64,000 bases of DNA from Rhizobium freirei PRF 81 (GTDB taxonomy: Bacteria > Pseudomonadota > Alphaproteobacteria > Rhizobiales > Rhizobiaceae). The notes beneath the pieces were generated by a model. It did not search any database, was not told where the DNA came from, and worked only from the letters and a program-made list of their open reading frames with translations. The stretch spans positions 248,001 to 312,000 of the forward strand of contig NZ_AQHN01000056.1 in NCBI RefSeq assembly GCF_000359745.1, read 5' to 3'. Made by a program: the position numbers and the translations under genes. Each line of letters begins with the position of its first letter. Position 1 is the first letter of the stretch. Below, one piece after another: positions 9,601 to 19,656 of the stretch.

Positions 9601-10018
9601 ACGCCTGCAAGTTCGACTTGAGACATCCAATCCCTCCCGCTATACGGTGACCTGCAACGGCCGCCACGTGCCGCTGACACCAACGAGAATGGCGGGCGTT
9701 TCGGTCGCCGGCGTACGCTACAAGGCGTGGCATCCGGCCTCGGGCCTGCATCCCGTCCTGCCCATCGACACGCCGCTGACCTTCGATATCTATGACACAT
9801 GGTCGCGCCGTTCGATCGGCGGCTGCATCTATCATGTTGCTCATCCGGGCGGCCGCAACTATGACACCTTCCCGGTCAACGGCAACGAGGCGGAAGCGCG
9901 ACGTCTTGCGCGATTCGAACCTTGGGGGCATACAGCAGGTGGCTATGCCCTGAGACCGGAGGCTGCATCGGTGGAATTCCCGCTGACGCTAGACCTCAGG
10001 CGGCCGGCAGGAATTTGA
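6698..10018 (+). CDS. Transglutaminase-like protease fused to DUF2126
   Basis: A 1106-residue, two-part cytoplasmic protein. Residues 1-290 form a bacterial transglutaminase unit (N-terminal beta domain plus papain-like core) with a full triad: Cys180 in RGSCRDTSW, His229 in DLHAWAEVY and Asp245 in GLDPTSG. Residues about 300-1100 form DUF2126, with repeated [18 protein letters not shown] and [12 protein letters not shown] motifs typical of COG4196. No signal peptide or membrane segment is present. It is the first gene of a tight cluster: the ATP-grasp/alpha-E gene starts 13 bases after its stop. Comparative work has proposed that such clusters build and trim a peptide-like product. The actual substrate is unknown. 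Confidence 0.9.
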   Translation: MAIKASIYHLTHYKYDNPVRLGPQIIRLKPASHSKTRVLSHSLKVTPSNHFVNLQQDPYGNYLARFVFPDPVTELKIEVDLVADMTVYNPFDFFVEEEATKWPFDYPETIREDLSIYMKPEEPSPRVKAFLATLDRSEQKTVDMIVGLNTRLQKEIGYVIRMEAGVQTPEETLETARGSCRDTSWLLVQVLRHLGLAARFVSGYLIQLTPDLKALDGPSGTEVDFTDLHAWAEVYLPGAGWVGLDPTSGLLTGESHVPLAATPHYRNAAPISGGYVGEARTEFDFDMKVTRVAEHPRITKPFSDESWEELDELGEKVDTILREDDVRLTMGGEPTFVSIDDFQSEEWNTAAVGPTKREKADTLIRRLRERFAPNGFLHYGQGKWYPGESLPRWTFSLYWRRDGLPIWSNPDLIANEGRNYSVTEDDAGRLLTAIAGELDIEPDNVVPAFEDPAEWLVKEANLPDNVDPSNSKLKDPEERSRMARVFERGLTRPTGYILPIQAWNARASGRRWTSEKWRTRRGRIFLTPGDSPVGYRLPLNSLGWIPASQYPYINPMDPTIPREALPDYGEDKGRPLQAAHFQPFTGQQPVMPQSVGEIGGYVRTAISVEPRDGRLCIFMPPTVNVEDYLDLVASAERAAAALNLPVHIEGYPPPQDERINVIRVAPDPGVIEVNIHPASSWKETVDITTAVYDEARASRLGTDKFMIDGRHTGTGGGNHVVVGGRSTMDSPFLRRPDLLKSLVLHWQRHPSLSYLFSGMFIGPTSQAPRIDEARHDSLYELEIALAQVPAPGRGLPPLPWLVDRLFRNLLTDVTGNTHRSEICIDKLFSPDGPTGRLGLVEFRGFEMPPNARMSLAQQLLVRALIARFWRNPIDGRFVRWGTTLHDRFMLPHYIWQDFLDVLSDLRENGFDLRPEWFQAQLEFRFPFCGEVEYEGNKLELRQALEPWHVMGEEGAIGGTVRYVDSSVERLQVRLETSNPSRYTVTCNGRHVPLTPTRMAGVSVAGVRYKAWHPASGLHPVLPIDTPLTFDIYDTWSRRSIGGCIYHVAHPGGRNYDTFPVNGNEAEARRLARFEPWGHTAGGYALRPEAASVEFPLTLDLRRPAGI

Positions 10019-10031
10019 GACGGAACTATGC

Positions 10032-12446
10032 ATGAGTAGAAAACCGGCGACGGAACGGCGGGACGAGGGAAAGACCGGCATCGGCAAGGAGCCGGCCTTT
10101 GCCTATCGTCCCCTGCCTGGCGTCGCCGATGAAATGGTCGACAACAAAGGCGCTGTCCGTCCCGTCTGGCAAAATCTCCTGTCGGCGCTGTCGCGCATGT
10201 CGGAGCAGGAACTGACGGAGCGCTTCGCCCGCGCAGACCGCTATCTGCGCGATGCAGGCGTTTTCTATCGGGCCTATGGGACGACTGGAGTCAGCGAACG
10301 CGGCTGGCCGATCTCGCATATTCCGGTACTCATCGATGAGCGCGAATGGCAAACTCTGTCGGAAGGCCTGCGCCAGCGCGCCGATCTGCTCGAAGAGATC
10401 ATCGCTGACATCTATGGCGACAGCCGGCTGGTCGGCGAAGGGCTGTTGCCTCCGGCCCTGATCGCCGCCAACCCGGAATTCCTGCGCCCGCTCGTCGGCG
10501 TCAAGCCCGCAAGCGGCCACTATCTGCATTTCCTGGCGTTCGAGGTCGGCCGCGGCCCGGACGGCAACTGGTGGGTGCTGGCCGACCGCGCGCAGGCGCC
10601 ATCGGGTGCGGGCTTCGCGCTGGAAACCCGCGTCGCCACCACCCGCGCCTTCTCCGATATCTATGCCGAAACCAAGGTTCATCGCCTGGCCTCTTTCTTC
10701 GGCGCCTTTCGCGATGCTTTGCTCGGCGGCAAGCGCGGCGAGGGACGCGTCGCCGTTCTGACGCCGGGACCTGCCAACGAGACCTACTACGAGCACGCCT
10801 ATATCGCCCGTTATCTCGGCTTCATGCTGCTGGAAGGCGAGGACATCACCGTCGTCAACGATCAGCTGATGGTGCGCACGGTCGCAGGGTTGCGGCCGAT
10901 CAGCGTGCTCTGGCGCCGTCTCGATGCCGCCTATGCCGATCCGCTGGAGCTCAATCAGCAATCCCATATCGGCACGCCGGGCATGATCGAGGCGCTGCGG
11001 GCACAGACGGTGACTATCGTCAACGCGCTCGGCTCCGGCATTCTCGAGACGCGCGCCCTGCTCGCCTTCATGCCGACCATCTGCCGGCATCTGCGCAGTG
11101 AGGAATTGAAGCTTCCGTCGATCGCGACCTGGTGGTGCGGCCAGAAGAGCGAGCGCGAGCATGTCGCCGGCAATATCGAGAAGATGGTCATCGGCCCTGC
11201 CTATTCCCGCATGCCCTTCTTCGATGACAACGGCCAGTCGGTGCTGGGCTCGACACTGCGCAGCACCGCCCGCGATTCGATCGCAGACTGGCTGGCAACC
11301 GAAGGCCAGAAGCTGGTCGGCCAGGAAGTGGTGACGCTTTCGACCACGCCGGCCTGGGTCAACGGCAAGCTGACGCCGCGGCCGATGAGCTTGCGCGTCT
11401 TCGCCGCCCGCACGGACAACGGCTGGCAGATCATGCCCGGCGGCTTTGCCCGCATCGGCAGCGGCGACGACGTGGCGGCTATCGCCATGCAGGCCGGCGG
11501 CTCGGCGGCCGATGTCTGGATCGTCTCCGACAAGCCCGTCGAAGCCCATACGCTGCTGCCGACCGAAGAGACCTTCACCCGCAATATGCCGGGCAGCCTG
11601 CCGAGCCGTGCCGCCGACAACCTCTTCTGGCTTGGGCGCTATATCGAGCGTGCTGAAGGTGCCTTGCGCATTCTGCGCGCCTGGCACGGACGTTTTGCCG
11701 AAGCGGCCGATCCGGAGCAGCCGCTGCTAGCGGATGTCAGCGCCTATCTCGCCACCACCGACATCGATACCAAGCAAGCAGTGCCGGAAAACCTGCTGCG
11801 CAACATCGATAGCGCCGTCTATTCGGCGAGCAACATCCGCGATCGCTTCTCCCCGGATGGCTGGCTGGCGCTGAACGACCTCGCCAAGACCGCACGCCGC
11901 TTCAAGGAAGGCGTGAAGCACGGCGACGACGCCAGCCATGCCATGACGATCCTGTTGCGCAAGCTCGCGGGCTTTGCCGGTCTCGTGCATGAAAACATGT
12001 ACCGCTTCACCGGCTGGCGCTTCCTGTCGCTCGGTCGCTACATCGAGCGCGGCCTGCACATGACGCGGCTGCTCGGCCACATGTCCGGCCCGGATGCGCC
12101 GGATGGCGCGCTCGACATGCTTTTGGAAATCGGCGACAGCGTCATGACCCATCGCCGCCGCTACAACGTCAATACGGCCCGCCTGACGGTGACGGACCTG
12201 CTGGCACTCGACCCGCTCAACCCGCGCTCGATCCTTTTCCAGATGAACGAGATCCACCGCGAGGTCGAGCAATTGCCGAATGCCTTCGTCAACGGCCAGA
12301 TGTCGCCCTTCTACCGGGAAGCCATGCGGCTGCATTCGGGCCTGGCCGTGATGACGCCCGAAACGATGACCGTCGAAGTCTACCAGCAGCTGGCACGCGA
12401 ACTGGAGCGGCTTTCCGACCTGCTGGCGCGCACCTATCTCGGATGA
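10032..12446 (+). CDS. Circularly permuted ATP-grasp protein fused to an alpha-E domain
   Basis: An 804-residue fusion of two proteins that are separate in many bacteria. Residues about 60-480 are the circularly permuted ATP-grasp type 2 domain (COG2308): GVKPASGHYLHFLAFEVGRGPDGNWWVLADR, then a GPANETYYEHAYIAR stretch. Residues about 518-800 are the helical alpha-E domain (COG2307), starting SRAADNLFWLGRYIERAEG and containing GWRFLSLGRYIERGLHMTRL. ATP-grasp enzymes form amide bonds through acyl-phosphates; for this family the amidoligase role is predicted, not shown. It lies 13 bases after the DUF2126 gene and four bases before the second transglutaminase gene, so the three are almost certainly co-transcribed. 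Confidence 0.9.
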   Translation: MSRKPATERRDEGKTGIGKEPAFAYRPLPGVADEMVDNKGAVRPVWQNLLSALSRMSEQELTERFARADRYLRDAGVFYRAYGTTGVSERGWPISHIPVLIDEREWQTLSEGLRQRADLLEEIIADIYGDSRLVGEGLLPPALIAANPEFLRPLVGVKPASGHYLHFLAFEVGRGPDGNWWVLADRAQAPSGAGFALETRVATTRAFSDIYAETKVHRLASFFGAFRDALLGGKRGEGRVAVLTPGPANETYYEHAYIARYLGFMLLEGEDITVVNDQLMVRTVAGLRPISVLWRRLDAAYADPLELNQQSHIGTPGMIEALRAQTVTIVNALGSGILETRALLAFMPTICRHLRSEELKLPSIATWWCGQKSEREHVAGNIEKMVIGPAYSRMPFFDDNGQSVLGSTLRSTARDSIADWLATEGQKLVGQEVVTLSTTPAWVNGKLTPRPMSLRVFAARTDNGWQIMPGGFARIGSGDDVAAIAMQAGGSAADVWIVSDKPVEAHTLLPTEETFTRNMPGSLPSRAADNLFWLGRYIERAEGALRILRAWHGRFAEAADPEQPLLADVSAYLATTDIDTKQAVPENLLRNIDSAVYSASNIRDRFSPDGWLALNDLAKTARRFKEGVKHGDDASHAMTILLRKLAGFAGLVHENMYRFTGWRFLSLGRYIERGLHMTRLLGHMSGPDAPDGALDMLLEIGDSVMTHRRRYNVNTARLTVTDLLALDPLNPRSILFQMNEIHREVEQLPNAFVNGQMSPFYREAMRLHSGLAVMTPETMTVEVYQQLARELERLSDLLARTYLG

Positions 12447-12450
12447 CGTA

Positions 12451-13329
12451 ATGCTCTACGACCTGTCGCTTCACATGGGCTATATCTACGACGTGCCGGC
12501 AAGCGGCGCGCGGCACATTCTGCGCGTCATGCCACTATCCCTGCCCCATCGGCAACGGCTGATCGCCGGCTCGGTGAAAATAACCCCGAGCCCGGACGAG
12601 CAATCGAACTTCACGGATTTCTTCCAGCATCCGGCGACCTCGATCCTGTTGCGCGATCCGCATGAAAGGCTCGACATCCGCATGCAGGCGCGCGTCCAGG
12701 TGGAAAGCCAGCCTGTCACGGCCGACTTTTCCCCCCTTCTCGCCAAGTTGCCGGAAGAGATCGACGATTGCTGGTCGATCGATCCTTCTTCGCCCCACCA
12801 TTTCCTCGGCAGCAGCCCGCGTCTGCCTGAAGCAAGCGTGATCGCCGATTACAGCAGGCAGTGGAAGACCGCCAATCTGACGACCCTGCAGATTGCTCAC
12901 GCGGTCTGCGCGCAGATACACAAGGATTTCACCTACGATCCCAAAGCGACGACGGTGGATACCACGCCCAAGGAGGCTTTCCGTCTCAAGCGCGGCGTCT
13001 GCCAGGATTTTTCGCATGTGATGATCAGCGCGCTCCGCAGCCTCGGCATTCCCGCCGGCTATGTCAGCGGCTTCCTGCGCACGATCCCGCCACCGGGCAA
13101 GGAAAGGCTCGAAGGCGCCGACGCCATGCATGCCTGGGTGCGCGTCTGGTGCGGCGAGACGGCAGGCTGGATCGAACTCGACCCGACCAACAATATCCCG
13201 GCCGGCACCGATCACATCGTCGTCGCCTATGGCCGCGATTATTCCGATGTGGCACCGGTCATCGGCGTGCTCAAAGGTTACGGTAACCAAAAAACGGTTC
13301 AGGCCGTAGATGTAATTCCGCTAATATAA
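12451..13329 (+). CDS. Bacterial transglutaminase-like cysteine protease
   Basis: A 292-residue cytoplasmic protein with the N-terminal transglutaminase-associated beta domain (residues 1-150) and a papain-like core. The triad is Cys184 (KRGVCQDFSH), His227 (DAMHAWVRVW) and Asp244 (ELDPTNN), so it should be active. It is a distant paralogue of the N-terminal part of the 6698-10018 gene. It is the third and last gene of the cluster, four bases after the ATP-grasp/alpha-E stop. The proteasome-like Anbu gene often found with this trio is not next to it. The most economical inference is a peptidase or amidase acting on whatever the ATP-grasp protein makes. Confidence 0.9.
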   Translation: MLYDLSLHMGYIYDVPASGARHILRVMPLSLPHRQRLIAGSVKITPSPDEQSNFTDFFQHPATSILLRDPHERLDIRMQARVQVESQPVTADFSPLLAKLPEEIDDCWSIDPSSPHHFLGSSPRLPEASVIADYSRQWKTANLTTLQIAHAVCAQIHKDFTYDPKATTVDTTPKEAFRLKRGVCQDFSHVMISALRSLGIPAGYVSGFLRTIPPPGKERLEGADAMHAWVRVWCGETAGWIELDPTNNIPAGTDHIVVAYGRDYSDVAPVIGVLKGYGNQKTVQAVDVIPLI

Positions 13330-13466
13330 TATAGAGCCAATTCAAAATGGGACCAATCTGGCGTTTTGTTCAAATTCGAACTGCCACCTAAACGATTGAC
13401 TCATATTTATCATCGATAGTCCCGCGCATTCTCGAGGCATTTAATTCCCTCCAGCAGGCGGACGTG

Positions 13467-14666
13467 ATGATCACCGGTTCGAATATACTTGGTATACTTA
13501 AAAAATTTCTCGGCGATAGAGCCGGAAACTTTGGCATCCTGACTGCAATTTCCATGCCTGTGCTGGTTGCTGCCGGCGGCGTCGCGATCGATGTCACGAA
13601 CATGACGCTATCACACAGCCAGCTCCAGGAGGCAACGGATGCCGCGGCGCTCGCCGCCGCAACGGCGCTCGCCAATGGCACAGCGACCACGACGACTGTC
13701 AAGGATCTCGGCAACAATTTCGTCCTGGGACAAATGTCGAACTACCTGTCGGGAGATGGCGCGACAGCGGATGCACTGAGAGCGGGAACGTCGACTTCGG
13801 TAACGTCGAGCAGCAATTCATCTGGTGGCACAAGCTATTCGGTCACGGTCAACGCTTCCTATAGCATGCCGGTCAACAGCATGAGCCGCTTGCTCGGCAT
13901 GCAATCGGTATCCATCGCGGCATCCAGCTCGACAACGAGTGGAACGGCTATTCAAAAAACTGCCCTGTCGATGGAAATCGCACTCGATAAGTCCGGATCG
14001 ATGCTGCTCAACACGAATGTCATCGACAAGTCACAAAGCAGCTGCACGCAATATTACACTAATGGGAACTACCTCTATCAGTATCCAAACCCAATAAGCC
14101 CCTGCTATGTCAAAAAGATAGATGCACTGAAGACCGCAGTTGGCAATCTTCTTGACCAATTGGATGCTGCCGATCCCAAGTCACAATATGTTCGCACTGC
14201 AGCCATTGCGTGGAGCAGTCAGGTCGACAGCTCCAGCAACCTCGATTGGGGAACGAAGACGACCCGCACCAATGTCCTTGGCGGACTGAATGCGTCCGGT
14301 GGCACCGAGTCGAGCGCCCCGATGAAAAAGGCCTACAACACCGTCGCATCTACGGCTGAAGCAACTGCGCAGAACAATCAAGGCAATAAAAACTTCCAGA
14401 AATATATCGTTCTGATGACAGATGGCGAAAATAACGATCCAAGCTCGGATCAAAAAACGCTCGCGACTTGCAAAGCTGCAAAGGATGCCGGCGTGCAGAT
14501 TTACACCGTCGCCTTCATGGCCCCGACGCGTGGACAGACTTTGCTCTCCTCCTGCGCATCAAGCCCATCCAATTATTTCGACGCGCAGCAAATGTCCGAT
14601 CTGGTCACCGCCTTCAAAACCATCGGCGCTCAGGCGGCAAAGCAGATGACGCTCCTGACCAATTGA
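13467..14666 (+). CDS. TadG-like von Willebrand factor A protein
   Basis: A 399-residue protein. It begins with a Tad pilus-assembly (TadE/TadG-like) segment: a short basic N-terminus, then a membrane helix (FGILTAISMPVLVAAGGVAIDV), then an Ala-rich helix (SQLQEATDAAALAAATAL). A Ser/Thr/Gly-rich linker follows. A C-terminal vWA domain carries the MIDAS motif DKSGS with Asp174, Ser176 and Ser178, and LMTDGENND further on. It should be anchored in the inner membrane with the vWA domain in the periplasm. No other tad/cpa gene is in the window. Base use is less GC-rich than that of its neighbours, with many Asn, Ser and Thr codons. A GTG three bases earlier is an alternative start. Confidence 0.85.
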   Translation: MITGSNILGILKKFLGDRAGNFGILTAISMPVLVAAGGVAIDVTNMTLSHSQLQEATDAAALAAATALANGTATTTTVKDLGNNFVLGQMSNYLSGDGATADALRAGTSTSVTSSSNSSGGTSYSVTVNASYSMPVNSMSRLLGMQSVSIAASSSTTSGTAIQKTALSMEIALDKSGSMLLNTNVIDKSQSSCTQYYTNGNYLYQYPNPISPCYVKKIDALKTAVGNLLDQLDAADPKSQYVRTAAIAWSSQVDSSSNLDWGTKTTRTNVLGGLNASGGTESSAPMKKAYNTVASTAEATAQNNQGNKNFQKYIVLMTDGENNDPSSDQKTLATCKAAKDAGVQIYTVAFMAPTRGQTLLSSCASSPSNYFDAQQMSDLVTAFKTIGAQAAKQMTLLTN

Positions 14667-14711
14667 TCTTGCAGGCGCCTCGCGCGAAGCAATCACAGGC
14701 CGATATAAAAG

Positions 14712-14746
14712 AAAAAACCGCGCGATACGTGTATCGCGCGGTTTTT
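14712..14746 (+). terminator. Strong intrinsic terminator after the vWA gene
   Basis: A long A-flanked inverted repeat (AAAACCGCGCGATA / TATCGCGCGGTTTT) around a four-base loop, ending in a T run. A-runs on one side and T-runs on the other make it usable in both directions. Confidence 0.9.
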
Positions 14747-14963
14747 CATTTCAACGATCCGCGAATAAGAGCCGGAAACATTATCGGAATCAAGTCTTTT
14801 CCCGCCGAAAGCAAGCAATTGGCGGCTATTTTGGCATCTGCCCAACTCCCTTGTTGCAACTGCTTTACATCAGTGCGTAAACTGATAGTGAAGAGGAGAG
14901 GAAATTTGGTTTAATCGGGCATAACACCCTGAATATAAAACACAAATGGCGAGAGTTGATAGC

Positions 14964-17426
14964 ATGAATAATTTGACGAAGGCCGATCTCCCCGTTCCGG
15001 CCCCACGCAGTTCCCGCCCCGAAATCCTTGCGGAAGAGATTATCGAACGCCTGACCTACCGCATCGGCAAGGATGCGAAAGTGGCCAAGCCGCACGATTG
15101 GCTGACGGCGACGATCCTTGTCATCCGCGACCGCGTCATCGACAAATGGATGGAATCGACCCGTCGTGTCTACGAGACCGGCGCCAAACGCGTATACTAT
15201 CTATCCTTGGAATTCCTGATCGGGCGCCTCATGCGCGACGCGGTTTCCAACCTCGGCCTGATGGAGGAGATCACCAACGCGCTCTCTTCGCTCGGCGTCG
15301 ATATTCGCGTCATCGCCGGCCTCGAACCCGACGCAGCGCTCGGCAATGGCGGCCTTGGCCGTCTCGCCGCCTGCTTCATGGAATCCATGGCAACTGTCGA
15401 TGTGCCGGCCTATGGCTATGGCATTCGTTATGTGCACGGCCTGTTCCGCCAGCAGATGGCCGACGGCTGGCAGGTGGAACTGCCGGAAACCTGGCTTGCC
15501 CATGGCAACCCATGGGAATTCGAGCGCCAGGAAAGCTCCTATGAAATCGGCTTTGGCGGTGGCGTCGAAACTGTCGGTGGCCATGATGATCAGCCCCGCT
15601 ATGTCTGGAAGCCGGCCGAGCGCGTCATCGCCACGGCATTCGACACGCCCGTCGTCGGCTGGAGGGCCAAGCGCGTCAACACCCTCCGCCTCTGGTCGGC
15701 ACAGCCGATCGATCCGATCCTGCTCGATGCATTCAACGCTGGCGACCATATCGGCGCGCTGCGTGAAAGCAACAAGGCCGAAAGCCTGACGCGCGTCCTC
15801 TATCCGGCCGATGCGACGCCCGCCGGCCAGGAACTGCGCCTGCGCCAGGAATTCTTCTTCTCGTCGGCCTCGCTGCAGGACATCCTGCGCCGCCATCTGC
15901 AGCAGTATGACGATCTGACCAATCTGGCCGACAAGGTCGCAATCCAGCTGAACGACACGCATCCAGCCGTCTCCGTCACGGAAATGATGCGCCTCCTGGT
16001 CGATGTCCATGGCTTCGAATTCGACAAAGCCTGGGATATCACCCGCAACACCTTCGGCTACACCAACCATACGCTGCTGCCCGAAGCGCTCGAAAGCTGG
16101 CCGGTGCCGCTGTTCGAGCGGCTCCTGCCGCGACACATGCAGATCATCTACGCCATCAATGCGAAGATTCTTGTCGAAGCCCGCAAGGCCCGCAATTTCA
16201 GCGACACCGAAATCCGCTCCATCTCTCTGATCGACGAGAACGGCGATCGCCGCGTGCGCATGGGCAATCTCGCCTTCGTCGGCTCGCATTCGATCAACGG
16301 CGTTTCCGCGCTGCATACCGACCTGATGAAGGTCACCGTCTTTGCCGACCTGCACAAACTCTATCCGGATCGCATCAACAACAAGACGAACGGCATCACG
16401 CCGCGCCGCTGGCTGATGCAGTGCAATCCCGGCCTGACCAGCCTCGTCCGCGAGACCATCGGCGACGCTTTCCTCGACGATGCCGAGCAGCTGAAACCCC
16501 TGGATCAGTTCGCCCGCGACAGCGCCTTCCAGCAGAAGTTCGCTGCCGTCAAGCGCGCCAACAAGGTGCAATTGTCCAATCTGGTCGCGAGCCGCATGGG
16601 CATCAAGCTCGATCCGAACGCGATGTTCGACATCCAGATCAAGCGCATTCACGAATACAAGCGTCAGCTTCTCAACATCATCGAAACAGTCGCTCTTTAC
16701 GACCAGATCCGCTCGCATCCCGAGCTGGACTGGCAGCCGCGCGTCAAGCTCTTCGCCGGCAAGGCGGCGCCGAGCTATCACAACGCCAAGCTCATCATCA
16801 AGCTGATCAACGATGTCGCCCGCGTCATCAACAACGACCCCTCGGTGCGCGGCCTGCTGAAGGTGGTCTTCGTGCCGAACTACAACGTCTCTCTCGCCGA
16901 AGTCATGGTTCCGGCCGCCGATCTCTCCGAGCAGATATCGACCGCCGGCATGGAAGCGTCCGGCACGGGCAATATGAAGTTCGGCCTCAACGGTGCCTTG
17001 ACCATCGGCACGCTCGACGGCGCCAATGTCGAGATGCGCGACAATGTCGGCGAAGACAATATCATCATCTTCGGGCTCAAAGCCGACGAGGTGGCCAACC
17101 TGCGCGGCGATGGTCACGATCCCCGCGCCGTCATCGAACGCTCGCGCGAGCTGGCACAGGCGCTTTCGGCCATCGCGTCCGGCGTCTTCTCACCGGATGA
17201 TCGCAACCGCTACACCGCTCTGATCGAAGGCATTTACAGTCACGACTGGTTCATGGTCGCTGCCGATTTCGATGCCTACGCCTCAGCGCAGCGCGAAGTC
17301 GACATTCTCTGGGCCAATCCGTCCGAGTGGTACGCCAAGACGATCAACAACACCGCGCGCATGGGTTGGTTCTCCTCCGACAGGACGATCCGTCAATATG
17401 CCAAGGAAATCTGGAGAGCTGGATGA
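14964..17426 (+). CDS. glgP: Glycogen/starch/alpha-glucan phosphorylase
   Basis: An 820-residue cytoplasmic enzyme releasing glucose-1-phosphate from glycogen. Visible family marks are RVYYLSLEFLIGRLM, LGNGGLGRLAACFMESMAT, HPAVSVTEMMR, TNGITPRRWL and the pyridoxal-phosphate site EASGTGNMKFGLNGALTIGT with its Lys near residue 672. Length matches the family. I prefer the ATG at 14964, which has GGCGAGAG at workable spacing, over the ATG at 14946, which has no ribosome-binding site. It heads the glycogen operon, and its stop overlaps the glgB start (ATGA), so the two are translationally coupled. This pairs breakdown and synthesis in one transcript. Confidence 0.95.
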   Translation: MNNLTKADLPVPAPRSSRPEILAEEIIERLTYRIGKDAKVAKPHDWLTATILVIRDRVIDKWMESTRRVYETGAKRVYYLSLEFLIGRLMRDAVSNLGLMEEITNALSSLGVDIRVIAGLEPDAALGNGGLGRLAACFMESMATVDVPAYGYGIRYVHGLFRQQMADGWQVELPETWLAHGNPWEFERQESSYEIGFGGGVETVGGHDDQPRYVWKPAERVIATAFDTPVVGWRAKRVNTLRLWSAQPIDPILLDAFNAGDHIGALRESNKAESLTRVLYPADATPAGQELRLRQEFFFSSASLQDILRRHLQQYDDLTNLADKVAIQLNDTHPAVSVTEMMRLLVDVHGFEFDKAWDITRNTFGYTNHTLLPEALESWPVPLFERLLPRHMQIIYAINAKILVEARKARNFSDTEIRSISLIDENGDRRVRMGNLAFVGSHSINGVSALHTDLMKVTVFADLHKLYPDRINNKTNGITPRRWLMQCNPGLTSLVRETIGDAFLDDAEQLKPLDQFARDSAFQQKFAAVKRANKVQLSNLVASRMGIKLDPNAMFDIQIKRIHEYKRQLLNIIETVALYDQIRSHPELDWQPRVKLFAGKAAPSYHNAKLIIKLINDVARVINNDPSVRGLLKVVFVPNYNVSLAEVMVPAADLSEQISTAGMEASGTGNMKFGLNGALTIGTLDGANVEMRDNVGEDNIIIFGLKADEVANLRGDGHDPRAVIERSRELAQALSAIASGVFSPDDRNRYTALIEGIYSHDWFMVAADFDAYASAQREVDILWANPSEWYAKTINNTARMGWFSSDRTIRQYAKEIWRAG

Positions 17427-19630
17427 AAAAGCCGAAGAGACCCGCTGACGGCACAGGCTTGAGGGACATTTCGGCAGAGGATATTGCTGCAATTCTCGCA
17501 GGCACGCATTCCGACCCATTCGCTGTTCTCGGCGTACATCGGATGGACGACGGATTTGTGGCGCGCTGTTTCATCCTTGGCGCAGAGGCGGTGACCGCTA
17601 CTTCGCTGGACGGCGCCATCATCGGCGAGCTGGATTGTCTCGATCCGGCAGGCTTCTTCTCCGGCGACGTGAAACTCTCCAAGCAGCAGCCGGTGCGCTA
17701 TCGCGCCAGACGCGGCGACGCCGAATGGGCGGTCACCGACCCCTACAGCTTCGGCCCGGTTCTCGGGCCGATGGATGATTACTTTGCCCGCCAAGGCACG
17801 CATTTGCGCCTCTTCGACAAGATGGGCGCCCATCCCATGAAACATGAGGGCGTTCAGGGCTTTCACTTCGCGGTCTGGGCGCCGAACGCCCAGCGCGTCT
17901 CGGTGGTCGGCGATTTCAACGGCTGGGATGGCCGCCGGCATGTCATGCGCTTCCGCTCCGACAGCGGCATCTGGGAGATTTTTGCTCCGGATGTTCCGGC
18001 GGGTGTCGCCTATAAGTTCGAGATTCGCGGTCAGGACGGCGTGCTGCTGCCTCTGAAGGCCGATCCTTTCGCCCGCCGCAGCGAACTGCGCCCGAAGACG
18101 GCGTCCGTCACGGCCAACGGCCTCAGTCAGGTCTGGGAAGATGCGGCCCATCGCGAGCATTGGGCAAGCGTCGACCAGCGCCGCCAGCCCATCAGCATCT
18201 ATGAGGTTCACGCCGGCTCCTGGCAGCGCCGCGATGATGGATCGATGCTGTCGTGGGATGAACTCGCCTCACGGCTGATCCCTTATTGCGTCGATATGGG
18301 CTTTACCCATATCGAATTCCTGCCGATCACCGAGCACCCCTACGATCCGTCCTGGGGTTACCAGACGACGGGCCTTTATGCGCCGACCGCCCGTTTTGGC
18401 GAGCCCGAAGGCTTTGCCCGCTTCGTCAACGGCTGCCACAAGGTCGGCATCGGCATCATTCTCGATTGGGTGCCGGCGCATTTCCCGACCGACGAACATG
18501 GCCTGCGCTGGTTCGACGGCACGGCGCTCTACGAGCATGAAGACCCACGCAAGGGCTTTCATCCCGATTGGAATACGGCGATCTACAATTTCGGCCGCAC
18601 CGAGGTCCTTGCCTATCTGCAGAACAATGCCCTCTTCTGGGCGGAGAAGTACCATCTGGACGGTTTACGCGTCGATGCCGTCGCCTCCATGCTTTACCTC
18701 GACTATTCCCGCAAGCACGGCGAATGGATTCCGAATGAGTATGGTGGCAACGAGAACCTCGAGGCAGTCCGCTTCCTGCAGTCGATGAACACCCGGCTTT
18801 ACGGCGCCCATCCGGGCGTCATGACCATCGCCGAGGAATCGACCTCCTGGCCGAAAGTATCCCAGCCTGTTCATGAAGGCGGCCTCGGCTTCGGCTTCAA
18901 GTGGAACATGGGCTTCATGCACGACACGCTGAGCTATCTCGCCCGCGAGCCCGTGCATCGTAAATATCACCACAACGAGCTGACCTTCGGCCTGATCTAC
19001 GCCTTCTCGGAAAACTTCGTGCTGCCGCTCTCCCATGATGAGGTGGTGCACGGCAAGGGATCGCTGATCGCCAAGATGGCCGGCGACGACTGGCAGAAAT
19101 TCGCCAATCTGCGCGCCTACTACGCTTTCATGTGGGGCTATCCCGGCAAGAAGCTGCTGTTCATGGGGCAGGAATTCGCGCAGTGGAGCGAGTGGAGCGA
19201 AGAGCGCGCGCTCGACTGGAACCTGCTGCAATATCGTATGCATGAAGGCATGCGGCGCCTCGTCCGCGATCTCAATTTCACCTATCGCAGCAAGCCGGCA
19301 TTGCATGCCCGCGACTGCGAGGGCGATGGTTTCGAATGGCTGGTTGTCGATGATTTCGAGAATTCGGTGTTCGCCTGGCTGCGCAAGGCGCCGGGTGAAA
19401 AACCGGTTGCAGTCATCACCAATTTCACGCCAGTCTATCGCGAGAATTATACTTTGCGTCTGCCAGCGGAGGGGCGGTGGCGCGAAATATTGAATACCGA
19501 TGCCGACATCTATGGCGGCAGCGGCAAGGGCAACGGCGGGCGTGTACAGGCCGTTAATGCCGGCGGTGGCATACAAGCGACAATAACGCTGCCTCCACTG
19601 GCGACCATCATGCTCGAACCGGAATTTTGA
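17423..19630 (+). CDS. glgB: 1,4-alpha-glucan branching enzyme
   Basis: A 735-residue GH13 enzyme introducing alpha-1,6 branches into glycogen. The order is an N-terminal early-set domain, a CBM48-like module ([20 protein letters not shown] near residue 150), then a (beta/alpha)8 barrel. The barrel shows [10 protein letters not shown], the nucleophile region [15 protein letters not shown] (Asp near 417), the acid IAEESTSWP (Glu near 470) and [12 protein letters not shown]. The start ATG overlaps the glgP stop by four bases; longer in-frame starts lie inside glgP and are rejected. glgC follows after 26 bases. Confidence 0.95.
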   Translation: MKKPKRPADGTGLRDISAEDIAAILAGTHSDPFAVLGVHRMDDGFVARCFILGAEAVTATSLDGAIIGELDCLDPAGFFSGDVKLSKQQPVRYRARRGDAEWAVTDPYSFGPVLGPMDDYFARQGTHLRLFDKMGAHPMKHEGVQGFHFAVWAPNAQRVSVVGDFNGWDGRRHVMRFRSDSGIWEIFAPDVPAGVAYKFEIRGQDGVLLPLKADPFARRSELRPKTASVTANGLSQVWEDAAHREHWASVDQRRQPISIYEVHAGSWQRRDDGSMLSWDELASRLIPYCVDMGFTHIEFLPITEHPYDPSWGYQTTGLYAPTARFGEPEGFARFVNGCHKVGIGIILDWVPAHFPTDEHGLRWFDGTALYEHEDPRKGFHPDWNTAIYNFGRTEVLAYLQNNALFWAEKYHLDGLRVDAVASMLYLDYSRKHGEWIPNEYGGNENLEAVRFLQSMNTRLYGAHPGVMTIAEESTSWPKVSQPVHEGGLGFGFKWNMGFMHDTLSYLAREPVHRKYHHNELTFGLIYAFSENFVLPLSHDEVVHGKGSLIAKMAGDDWQKFANLRAYYAFMWGYPGKKLLFMGQEFAQWSEWSEERALDWNLLQYRMHEGMRRLVRDLNFTYRSKPALHARDCEGDGFEWLVVDDFENSVFAWLRKAPGEKPVAVITNFTPVYRENYTLRLPAEGRWREILNTDADIYGGSGKGNGGRVQAVNAGGGIQATITLPPLATIMLEPEF

Positions 19631-19656
19631 GATCATTACCGACAGGGAGGAATAAA

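Noticed and set aside
8318-9931. Long minus-strand open frame (537 codons) inside the DUF2126 gene
   Set aside because: It lies fully antisense to a gene with clear motifs, has an Arg/Ala/His-rich composition typical of GC-driven shadows, and shows no recognisable domain.
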